From Pedobacter insulae (GTDB lineage: Bacteria > Bacteroidota > Bacteroidia > Sphingobacteriales > Sphingobacteriaceae), in NCBI RefSeq assembly GCF_900113525.1, contig NZ_FOPP01000003.1:310001-374000 (forward strand): DNA of 64,000 nucleotides, read 5' to 3'. A program made the position numbers and the translations under genes. Shown piece after piece: positions 57,190-64,000 of this stretch. The notes below the pieces were generated by a model. It had not been told where the DNA came from, searched no databases, and saw nothing but the letters and a program-made list of their open reading frames with translations. Each line of letters starts with the position of its first letter. Position 1 is the first letter of the stretch.

Positions 57190-57786
57190 ATGGCTTACGA
57201 TAAATTCAACGTCTTAAGAAGTACCGCCGTACCTCTACCGATAGAAAACATAGATACCGATCAGTTAATTCCAGCACGCTTTTTAAAAGCAACAGAAAGA
57301 GTTGGCTTTGGCGATAACTTATTTCGCGATTGGAGATATAACCCTGATAATACCCCTAAAAAAGATTTTGTGCTGAATAATCCTGTTTACCGGGGAAAAA
57401 TCTTAGTTGGGGGAAAGAATTTTGGTTCTGGTTCGTCCAGAGAACACGCCGCATGGGCGGTATACGATTATGGTTTCAGATGTGTAGTGTCGAGCTTTTT
57501 TGCTGATATCTTCAAAAACAACTGCCTAAATATTGGGGTATTGCCCGTACAAGTGAGTGCGGGGTTTGCCGACAAAATATTCACCACGATTTTAGCTAAC
57601 CCTGATACGGAACTCGTAGTAGATTTGGAGGCACAAACGATCTCGATCTCGGGAACAGATGAAAAAGAATCATTCGACATTAGTCCCTACAAAAAACATA
57701 ATATGCTCAACGGTTTTGATGACATCGATTATCTCCAAAGCATCAAAGGAGAAATCGAAGAGTTCGCCACTAAACTTCCGTTTTAA
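57190..57786 (+). CDS. leuD: 3-isopropylmalate dehydratase, small subunit
   Basis: 198 aa swivel domain: [14 protein letters not shown] and [23 protein letters not shown], typical of LeuD. Forms the active heterodimer with LeuC; the same dimer can process citramalate if the second synthase makes it. Confidence 0.97.
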   Translation: MAYDKFNVLRSTAVPLPIENIDTDQLIPARFLKATERVGFGDNLFRDWRYNPDNTPKKDFVLNNPVYRGKILVGGKNFGSGSSREHAAWAVYDYGFRCVVSSFFADIFKNNCLNIGVLPVQVSAGFADKIFTTILANPDTELVVDLEAQTISISGTDEKESFDISPYKKHNMLNGFDDIDYLQSIKGEIEEFATKLPF

Positions 57787-57821
57787 GTAATCAGCTAATT
57801 ATTACATTCGAACATCCCTCA

Positions 57822-59339
57822 ATGGAAAAAAGAAAAATAGAAATCATGGATACTACACTTCGAGATGGGGAACAAACATCTGGAGTATCGTTTTCCATTT
57901 CCGAAAAGTTAACGATTAGTCAACTGCTCATCGAGGAATTACACATTGACCGCGTTGAAGTTGCTTCTGCAAGAGTATCAGACGGTGAGTTTCAGGCAGT
58001 AAAGGCAATTACGAAATGGGCTGGAGAAAATGGATATATTGACCGTATTGAGGTGCTTTCTTTTGTTGATAACGGTGTTTCTGTAGAGTGGATGATCAAT
58101 GCCGGTGTAAAGGTTCAAAATTTATTAACTAAAGGTTCTTTAAATCATCTAACTTATCAACTCAAGAAAACACCTGAGCAACACTTTACCGAAATCAAAC
58201 AGGTAATTGACCTAGCCGGCGCCAATGGTATCGCAACAAATGTGTATTTAGAAGATTGGAGTAACGGGATGCGCAATTCTCCTGAATATGTAATTCAGTT
58301 TTTGGATTTCTTAGCTACTCAAAAAATTAAGCGCATTCTATTACCTGATACCTTGGGAATTCTAACCCCGTCAGAAACCACTCAATTTATTAATGAATTA
58401 TTAGGTAAATATCCCCATATTCATTTTGATTTTCATGCACATAACGATTACGATTTAGGAACTGCTAATGTACTGGAAGCCGTAAAAGCAGGCATCAATG
58501 GTCTTCATCTTACGGTAAATGGAATGGGCGAAAGGGCTGGAAATGCGGCATTAGCAAGCGTAATTGCAGTAATTAAAGATTTTGTACCTGAAGTTGAGGT
58601 AGGTGTAAGAGAATCATCCATCTACAAAGTGAGCAAACTCGTAGAAACATTTTCGGGTGTGAGAATTCCAACTAATAAACCTGTGGTGGGAGATAATGTA
58701 TTTACCCAAACTGCAGGAATTCATGCGGATGGTGACAATAAAAACAACCTCTATTTCAATGATTTACTACCTGAACGTTTCGGAAGAAAAAGACAGTATG
58801 CTTTAGGGAAAACTTCGGGCAAGGCGAACATTGAAAAAAACCTGTTGGAATTAGGCTTGAAACTGAATGATGAAGATCTGAAAAAAGTAACGCAGAGGGT
58901 AATTGAACTGGGCGACAGAAAAGAAACGGTTACCAAAGAAGATCTTCCTTATATTATTTCAGATGTGCTTGATAGCAACTTATACGAGCAAACCGTGGTA
59001 GTTGACTCTTATGTACTGACCAACTCCATGGGCTTAAGACCATCGGCCACCATTGGAGTAACCATTGAAAGTGAGCAATTCGAAGAAAACGCGCAGGGTG
59101 ATGGGCAGTACGATGCATTTATGAATGCCCTTACTAAAGTTTATACCAAGAAAAATAGAACGCTTCCAAAACTGATCGACTATGCGGTAAGAATTGCACC
59201 CGGTAGTAATTCTGATGCCTTATGCGAAACGATTATCACTTGGGAGGTACCAACTAAAATATTTATTACAAGGGGGCTTGACTCAGATCAAACCGTTTCA
59301 GCGATCAAAGCAACTCAAAAAATGCTGAACATTATATAA
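57822..59339 (+). CDS. 2-isopropylmalate/(R)-citramalate synthase family, long form with regulatory domain
   Basis: 505 aa. The DRE-TIM catalytic domain ([58 protein letters not shown]) is followed by a C-terminal LeuA dimer-type domain (about 380-505). The sequence differs clearly from the short LeuA upstream, notably EVASARVSDGEF in place of [12 protein letters not shown], so a second substrate is plausible. Citramalate synthase (pyruvate + acetyl-CoA, a route to isoleucine) is my preferred guess; a regulated second isopropylmalate synthase is the alternative. Confidence 0.85.
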   Translation: MEKRKIEIMDTTLRDGEQTSGVSFSISEKLTISQLLIEELHIDRVEVASARVSDGEFQAVKAITKWAGENGYIDRIEVLSFVDNGVSVEWMINAGVKVQNLLTKGSLNHLTYQLKKTPEQHFTEIKQVIDLAGANGIATNVYLEDWSNGMRNSPEYVIQFLDFLATQKIKRILLPDTLGILTPSETTQFINELLGKYPHIHFDFHAHNDYDLGTANVLEAVKAGINGLHLTVNGMGERAGNAALASVIAVIKDFVPEVEVGVRESSIYKVSKLVETFSGVRIPTNKPVVGDNVFTQTAGIHADGDNKNNLYFNDLLPERFGRKRQYALGKTSGKANIEKNLLELGLKLNDEDLKKVTQRVIELGDRKETVTKEDLPYIISDVLDSNLYEQTVVVDSYVLTNSMGLRPSATIGVTIESEQFEENAQGDGQYDAFMNALTKVYTKKNRTLPKLIDYAVRIAPGSNSDALCETIITWEVPTKIFITRGLDSDQTVSAIKATQKMLNII

Positions 59340-59384
59340 ATAACAGTTAACCCATTAAGTAGTTAACCCATTAAAACAGAAAAC

Positions 59385-60443
59385 ATGAAACTAAATATTG
59401 CACTTTTAGCCGGCGATGGAATCGGACCAGAAGTTATAGATCAGGCCGTAAAAGTATCAAATGCGATAGCAAAAAAATTTAACCACGAGATTGTGTGGAC
59501 TGCAGGCATAACAGGTGCAGCAGCAATTGATGAAGTAGGCGAACCGTACCCAGATTCTACTCACGAAATATGCATGGCTGCCGATGCGGTACTCTTTGGC
59601 GCAATTGGTCACCCCCGTTTCGACAATGATCCAAAAGCAACTGTTCGCCCAGAACAAGGTTTATTAAAAATGCGTCAGAAACTAGGCTTATTCGCCAATG
59701 TTCGTCCAACCTTTACTTTTCCATCCTTAATTGATAATTCTCCATTAAAAAGAGAGCGAATTGAGGGAACCGATTTAATTATTTTAAGAGAATTAACAGG
59801 CGGAATTTACTTTGGTGAAAGAGGTAGAAAAGATGATGGAAATACGGCTTTCGATACTTGTACTTATACACGTTCAGAGATCCAGCGTTTAGCGAAGTTA
59901 GGCTTTGAAATGGCGATGACAAGAAGCAAAAAACTTTGTTGTGTAGATAAAGCTAATGTGCTTGAGTCGTCACGTTTGTGGAGGGAAACTGTTCAGGACA
60001 TGGAAAAAGATTATCCAGAAGTTACTGTTAGCTATGAATTTGTGGATGCAGTAGCAATGCGTTTGGTTCAATGGCCAAGTTCTTACGATGTTTTGATTAC
60101 TGAAAACCTTTTTGGTGATATTTTAACTGACGAAGCTTCTGTGATTTCAGGTTCAATGGGTTTGATGCCATCTGCATCTATTGGCGTGCATACCTCGCTT
60201 TTTGAACCCATCCACGGTTCATATCCGCAAGCTGCAGGAAAAGATATTGCAAATCCCCTGGCTACTGTTTTATCAGCAGCGATGATGTTTGAAGATGCTT
60301 TTGGTTTAAAGGAAGAGGCAGAACTGATAAGGGCTGTAGTAAACAAATCATTAGCCGAAGGTATTGTTACCGAAGACTTAGCTGGTGCCAGTAAGGCCTA
60401 CAAAACCTCTGAAGTTGGGGATTGGCTAGCTAAAAACATTTAA
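59385..60443 (+). CDS. leuB: 3-isopropylmalate dehydrogenase
   Basis: 352 aa, NAD-dependent oxidative decarboxylation. LLAGDGIGPEVIDQAVKV, RELTGGIYFGERGR and ITENLFGDILTDEASVISGSMGLMPSAS mark the beta-decarboxylating dehydrogenase family; the RELTGG motif points to LeuB rather than isocitrate dehydrogenase. Confidence 0.96.
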   Translation: MKLNIALLAGDGIGPEVIDQAVKVSNAIAKKFNHEIVWTAGITGAAAIDEVGEPYPDSTHEICMAADAVLFGAIGHPRFDNDPKATVRPEQGLLKMRQKLGLFANVRPTFTFPSLIDNSPLKRERIEGTDLIILRELTGGIYFGERGRKDDGNTAFDTCTYTRSEIQRLAKLGFEMAMTRSKKLCCVDKANVLESSRLWRETVQDMEKDYPEVTVSYEFVDAVAMRLVQWPSSYDVLITENLFGDILTDEASVISGSMGLMPSASIGVHTSLFEPIHGSYPQAAGKDIANPLATVLSAAMMFEDAFGLKEEAELIRAVVNKSLAEGIVTEDLAGASKAYKTSEVGDWLAKNI

Positions 60444-60446
60444 TAT

Positions 60447-61691
60447 ATGCTAAACCCCCATAACTTTGATTTTTTAGCTGCTGTAAATCGTATTAAAAGC
60501 GTTGTTAAACGTACGCCTCTTCAGCATAATGCAAGGCTTTCGGAAAAATACGATTGCGAGGTATACCTAAAGCGAGAGGATTTACAGCTGGTAAGATCAT
60601 ATAAATTACGCGGTGCATATAATATGATCAGCCAAATTCCTACCCAGCAAATTAAAAATGGAATTGTGTGTGCCAGCGCCGGTAACCATGCCCAAGGAGT
60701 TGCCTATTCTTGTCAGGCGTTAAAAATCAAGGGTACTATTTTTATGCCCGAAATTACACCAAAGCAAAAAATAAATCAAACTACCTTATTTGGGAATGGT
60801 TGGATTGACATTGTTTTAGTTGGTGATACTTTTGATGATTGCCTCGCTGAAGCACTACGCTATACCGCCGAAAACGAAATGACCTTTGTACCGCCATTCG
60901 ACCACTATCATGTAATTGAAGGACAAGGAACCGTTGGTGTGGAGATATTGGAAGATTTACCCGATACTGAAGTAGTAATTATGCCAATTGGCGGTGGAGG
61001 CTTGGCATCAGGAGCTGGAACTTACTTTAAGCAAACTAATCCTAATATGGTGTTGATTGGTGTTGAACCCGAAGGCGCTCCTTCCATGGATGCAGCTTTT
61101 AAAGCAGGCAGACCAATTAAATTAGCACAAATCAATAGATTTATTGATGGTGCAGCAGTTAAATCTGTAGGATTATTAACTTATCCAATATGCAGAGAAA
61201 TATTGGATGAGATTTTATTGATTCCGGAGGGAAAAGTTTGTACAACGATTTTAAGACTTTACAATGAAGAGGCGATTGTTGCTGAACCGGCAGGTGCACT
61301 TGCCGTGGCTTCCTTAGATTTATGTGCCGCCCAAATTAAAGGCAAAAAGGTAGTATGTATTATTAGCGGGGGTAATAATGACATCGAGCGGATGCAGGAA
61401 ATCAAAGAGAAATCTTTACTGTTTGAAGGATTAAAACATTACTTTATTGTACGCTTTCCGCAACGGCCAGGAGCATTGAAGCTTTTCGTAAATGAGGTCC
61501 TTGGTCCGCATGATGATATTACACGCTTCGAATTTATTAAAAAAACAGAAAGAGAAAGCGGTCCGGCATTGGTAGGAATAGAGCTGAAAAGCCCAGAAGA
61601 CTATACCAGCTTGGTTTCAAGAATGAAAGAATTTAAATTTGAGATTATTGAATTAAACCAGGACCAAACTTTATTTGAATATCTAGTTTAA
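60447..61691 (+). CDS. ilvA: Threonine dehydratase
   Basis: PLP enzyme making 2-ketobutyrate from threonine, 414 aa. PLP Lys53 in LVRSYKLRGAYNM; CASAGNHAQGVAYSC; the PLP-phosphate loop PIGGGGLASG; a C-terminal ACT-like segment (HYFIVRFPQRPGALKLFVNEVLG) may bind isoleucine. Only 3 nt separate it from leuB. Confidence 0.95.
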   Translation: MLNPHNFDFLAAVNRIKSVVKRTPLQHNARLSEKYDCEVYLKREDLQLVRSYKLRGAYNMISQIPTQQIKNGIVCASAGNHAQGVAYSCQALKIKGTIFMPEITPKQKINQTTLFGNGWIDIVLVGDTFDDCLAEALRYTAENEMTFVPPFDHYHVIEGQGTVGVEILEDLPDTEVVIMPIGGGGLASGAGTYFKQTNPNMVLIGVEPEGAPSMDAAFKAGRPIKLAQINRFIDGAAVKSVGLLTYPICREILDEILLIPEGKVCTTILRLYNEEAIVAEPAGALAVASLDLCAAQIKGKKVVCIISGGNNDIERMQEIKEKSLLFEGLKHYFIVRFPQRPGALKLFVNEVLGPHDDITRFEFIKKTERESGPALVGIELKSPEDYTSLVSRMKEFKFEIIELNQDQTLFEYLV

Positions 61692-61703
61692 CGATTATTA
61701 TAG

Positions 61704-62051
61704 ATGAATTACATTGAATTAACCGATAAAGCTTTAATCTCCGATAACGATTTATCTTGGGATGATTTGGGTGGAGGAATTAAGCGCAAAATAATGGCGC
61801 ACAATGAGCAGTTGATGTTGGTGAAAGTTGCTTTTGAAAAAGGTGCCATTGGTACACTACATCAGCACCCACATTTGCAAATGAGTTACGTTGCTGAAGG
61901 AAGTTTTGATGTGACTGTTGGAGATCACAAAAAAGTACTAAAAAAAGGTGATGTATTCTTTGCAGTGTCTAATATTGTACACGGAGTAGTTTGTACTGAA
62001 GAAGGTTTATTGATTGATGTTTTCAATCCTGCAAGAGAAGATTTTTTATAA
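61704..62051 (+). CDS. Cupin-domain protein
   Basis: 115 aa single cupin. Metal motif 1: GTLHQHPHLQMSYVAEGSFDVTVG; motif 2: KGDVFFAVSNIVHGVVCTEEG. Last gene of the ilv-leu run, 12 nt after ilvA; role in the pathway unknown. No rho-independent terminator is evident after it. Confidence 0.85.
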   Translation: MNYIELTDKALISDNDLSWDDLGGGIKRKIMAHNEQLMLVKVAFEKGAIGTLHQHPHLQMSYVAEGSFDVTVGDHKKVLKKGDVFFAVSNIVHGVVCTEEGLLIDVFNPAREDFL

Positions 62052-62056
62052 AAAAG

Positions 62057-62434
62057 CTAAATAGCTGCCGGCTTTAATTTGCGAATACTAAAAAATCCAA
62101 GTCCGCCAATAGCTAAAATAATTAATGGAACGTAGTCGTCTAAAGGACACTGCACGAGATAAAATTTTCTCTTGGTGCCTTGGTTAGCCGCATTCTTTTT
62201 TTTATTTACCCTACAATTTGGATTGGTAGTCACTACTGTTACACAGAATACTGTACTTATCAGCACATTTGGGTTAGTGTTGTAATTCGTTTTTCCGCCG
62301 TGTACCCCATTCTCTTGATAATGGATTCTTCCATTTGGCAATAAACAACCTGTTTGTTCTTGTCCGAATACATTGGTAAGGTTGCCGCTAACAATAGCCC
62401 CCACTAGCAGTAGGCGTAACAAATATCGAAACAT
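62057..62434 (-). CDS. Small secreted four-Cys protein with exosortase-type C-terminal signal (member E)
   Basis: 125 aa from ATG 62432-62434. I chose this start because it gives a signal peptide MFRYLLRLLLVGAIVSGNL...FGQ, while the longer frame runs through the divergent promoter. Then QTGC, LLPNGRIHYQENG, VFC, NPNC and the module C96-PLDDYV, 14 mostly hydrophobic residues, SIRKLKPAAI. Same four-Cys order and spacing as members A-D, although 50 kb away. It converges with the cupin gene (5-nt gap). Confidence 0.85.
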   Translation of the reverse strand: MFRYLLRLLLVGAIVSGNLTNVFGQEQTGCLLPNGRIHYQENGVHGGKTNYNTNPNVLISTVFCVTVVTTNPNCRVNKKKNAANQGTKRKFYLVQCPLDDYVPLIILAIGGLGFFSIRKLKPAAI

Positions 62435-62474
62435 ATTATATTGAGCGTTAATAGAATGGCAAGTTAAACAAAGT

Positions 62475-62489
62475 TGGCAGAAAATTTGC
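62475..62489 (+). promoter_or_regulatory. Candidate sigma-54 promoter of the lipoprotein gene (exact consensus)
   Basis: TGGCAGAAAATTTGC: exact TGGCA-N6-TTGC, GG-N10-GC. The distance of 28 nt from GC to ATG leaves about 15 nt of 5' UTR. No comparable site was found on the minus strand for member E. Confidence 0.55.
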
Positions 62490-62516
62490 ATAGTATTTTT
62501 TAAAACACACACAAAC

Positions 62517-62933
62517 ATGAAAAACCTCACCTTAATCCTCCTCTGCATCGCCTCACTAGGTTTGGCGTCTTGCCAAAAAGACACTATTATTAATCAAACT
62601 ACACCGAACAGAACAATCGTTTTAGACGTAGCTTCATCGGCCTGGACTTTGACTTCCGACAACCTCACTTATTACACCATTTTAAATGTACCCGAAATAG
62701 ATCAGTTTTCCTTAGACAATGAAGCAGTGTTGGTGTATATTTCGTATGACAATGGAGCTACTTATTTACAAATGCCATTTGTATACAACGTAGATGCTTA
62801 CAGTACGGTAATTAGTAAAGGAAAAGTAGAAATAGATATTCAAAGCTCTGATAATCAAGCAACCCAACCTATTAAACCTACTGGAAACGTTAGGGTTAAA
62901 GTAGTACTTATTGCTGCTGAAAACGTGACTTAA
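62517..62933 (+). CDS. Hypothetical lipoprotein
   Basis: 138 aa. Lipoprotein signal with lipobox LGLASC (Cys at about 19), then a small beta-rich domain with motif LVYISYDNGATYLQMPF. I do not recognise the family. Divergent from member E with an 82-nt gap and preceded by an exact sigma-54-like site; a terminator follows inside the end of the convergent ABC gene. Co-regulation with the exosortase system is suggested by the promoter type only. Confidence 0.82.
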   Translation: MKNLTLILLCIASLGLASCQKDTIINQTTPNRTIVLDVASSAWTLTSDNLTYYTILNVPEIDQFSLDNEAVLVYISYDNGATYLQMPFVYNVDAYSTVISKGKVEIDIQSSDNQATQPIKPTGNVRVKVVLIAAENVT

Positions 62934-62938
62934 GATTT

Positions 62939-63931
62939 TTAAAACACTAAAAAACGACCAATGTTCGCCTGAACGTGGTCGTTTTTTTTATGCTCACCGC
63001 TATTGAGCTGCAGGCTGCGGATAGTAACCCCATTACGCTCCAACAATAACTCATCGAAAAAACCTTTATAATAAACTTCTTTAACTTCGAATCTCCTGCT
63101 ATTCCATGTGTTTTTAAGCTCAACCCATTCCGGATAAAATACTACATTTTTCGCAGTAGTTTTAATTCCTAGCTGTTCGGCTTCTGCATTCGTTAGCACT
63201 ACAGCATTTCCCAAAATCCTGGCAGTATAAATGGCAGATGGATTTTGGTAAGTATTAAATGGAGTATCGTTCTGCAACAGCTTTCCATCTTTCAAAATTA
63301 GTAATTGATCCGCTAAAAAGAGCCCATCAGTCGGATCGTGTGAAACCATGATGATCGTCACACCGGTTTCGCGAGCCAGGCGCTTAATATCTGCTCTTAA
63401 TTCATTTTTTAATAGGGAGTCGACCTGACTAAATGGTTCATCCAGTAATAAGATTTTAGTATCGCTCACCAGAGCTTTTGCAATGGCTACCCGTTGCTGT
63501 TCGCCCCCACTTAGCTCGATAACTTTTTTATCTTTTAGTTTGGTGATGTGTAAATGCTCCATCATCTCCATTGTTTTTGCTTGCTTAGCTGCGATATCAG
63601 TATTTGATAGCATGGAAGCTATGTTATCGTAAACTTTTGCATAAATGTTTAGCGAAAAATCTTGGGTTACCATCTTCATTTCTGGATGGCCCGGAATAAG
63701 CTGTTCATCAGGTCCCTTCACCTTGATGCCATTAAACTGGATCTCTCCGTCGTCTGGTTTTAGCAAGCCATAAATACATTTTAACAGGGTTGATTTACCA
63801 CTTCCACTTTCTCCAATGATGGCGACAATATCTCCCCTATTAATAGAAAAATTGATCTGCTGAATACCGGATACTTGTGTTTGCTGATATTGCTTGGATA
63901 GATTGTTAACGGTGATTATATGCTCATTCAC
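62939..63931 (-). CDS. ABC transporter ATP-binding protein (PotA-like)
   Basis: 330 aa. ABC domain about 1-235: Walker [12 protein letters not shown], signature LSGGEQQRVAIAKAL, Walker B ILLLDEPFSQVD, H-loop MVSHDPTD. The rest (about 240-330) is a TOBE-like C-terminal domain (VFYPEWVELKN...), as in importers of the PotA/FbpC group. No permease is within the window, so substrate and direction are unknown. Confidence 0.88.
   Translation of the reverse strand: MNEHIITVNNLSKQYQQTQVSGIQQINFSINRGDIVAIIGESGSGKSTLLKCIYGLLKPDDGEIQFNGIKVKGPDEQLIPGHPEMKMVTQDFSLNIYAKVYDNIASMLSNTDIAAKQAKTMEMMEHLHITKLKDKKVIELSGGEQQRVAIAKALVSDTKILLLDEPFSQVDSLLKNELRADIKRLARETGVTIIMVSHDPTDGLFLADQLLILKDGKLLQNDTPFNTYQNPSAIYTARILGNAVVLTNAEAEQLGIKTTAKNVVFYPEWVELKNTWNSRRFEVKEVYYKGFFDELLLERNGVTIRSLQLNSGEHKKNDHVQANIGRFLVF
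62949..62989 (+). terminator. Terminator after the lipoprotein gene
   Basis: AAAACGACC...GTTC pairs with GAAC...GGTCGTTTT (one bulge), followed by an eight-T run on the plus strand. It lies within the last codons of the convergent ABC gene. Confidence 0.8.
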
Positions 63932-63949
63932 ACGGTAAAGATAATAAAA

Positions 63950-63978
63950 AAATCCTGCAAGCTTTCGCCGCAGGATTT
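63950..63978 (-). terminator. Terminator of a gene to the right of the window
   Basis: AAATCCTGC pairs with GCAGGATTT across an 11-nt loop; on the minus strand it ends in a seven-T run, so it probably ends a minus-strand transcript entering from beyond base 64000, just upstream of the ABC gene. Confidence 0.75.
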
Positions 63979-64000
63979 TCCTTCATTTGTGTGTTTGTGT

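Noticed and set aside
62435..62584. N-terminal extension of member E (50 further residues)
   Set aside because: It would overlap the divergent lipoprotein gene and its promoter and bury the signal peptide; ATG at 62434 gives a proper signal sequence.

Overview
The window looks like a chromosome segment of a Sphingobacteriia-type Bacteroidota, most like Pedobacter or a relative. Evidence: AT-rich DNA, promoters of the Bacteroidota type (TTG, about 20 nt, TAnnTTTG), atpD-atpC standing apart from other ATP synthase genes, an UpxY-type NusG paralogue heading an exopolysaccharide (EPS) operon, and an exosortase of the small Bacteroidota kind. The species assignment is an inference from recall, not from a search.

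Layout. (1) 1-3728, minus: start of the division/cell wall cluster, mraZ-rsmH-ftsL-ftsI, with three MraZ boxes at exact 10-bp spacing upstream. (2) 3729-4215: non-coding, with a five-copy 11-bp tandem repeat and a strong terminator. (3) 4216-8751, minus: a GT2 glycosyltransferase, a WecA-like initiating transferase, gapA, a GNAT acetyltransferase and pgk in one tight run. (4) 8783-11412, minus: four separate small secreted proteins (129-175 aa) of one family. Each has a signal peptide, four conserved cysteines and an ungapped 23-residue C-terminal module, x-P-[ILM]-D-x2-[VI]-x14-[FS]-I-R, with the form of an exosortase sorting signal. (5) 11720-39176, plus: a long EPS operon: Wza-like lipoprotein, Wzc-like tyrosine kinase, UpxY, asparagine synthase, Wzm/Wzt ABC exporter, about twelve glycosyltransferases, an oxidoreductase-epimerase fusion, an FkbM methyltransferase, a Wzy-like polymerase, the exosortase and a carbamoyltransferase. 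(6) 39250-42847, minus: obgE, adk, tRNA-Arg(ACG), a peroxiredoxin and an RmlD-like reductase. (7) 43188-45052, plus: atpD-atpC. (8) 45396-62051, plus: the branched-chain amino acid operon ilvE-ilvD-ilvB-ilvN-ilvC-(methyltransferase)-(ABC ATPase)-leuA-leuC-leuD-second synthase-leuB-ilvA-cupin, preceded by an attenuator with a 39-aa leader peptide. (9) 62057-64000: a fifth member of the small-protein family, a divergent lipoprotein and an ABC ATPase.

The most interesting system joins regions 4, 5 and 9. The exosortase (Cys103, Arg144, His165/166) probably processes the five four-cysteine proteins while the EPS locus exports the polymer. GG-N10-G[C/T/A] sites resembling sigma-54 promoters (TGGCAnnnnnnTTGC) lie upstream of all four clustered substrates, of the Wza-like gene and of the lipoprotein beside the fifth substrate. 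Two are exact matches. This suggests one RpoN-dependent regulon for polymer and sorted proteins, as known for the PEP-CTERM/PrsKR system of Proteobacteria. No activator gene is in the window.

A second system is the complete ilv attenuator: leader peptide with a ten-codon Val/Ile/Leu run, antiterminator and perfect 12-bp terminator. Five copies of a palindromic intergenic repeat (core GTCATTGCGA...GAAGCAATCT) are spread through the plus-strand half. One supplies the obgE stop codon.
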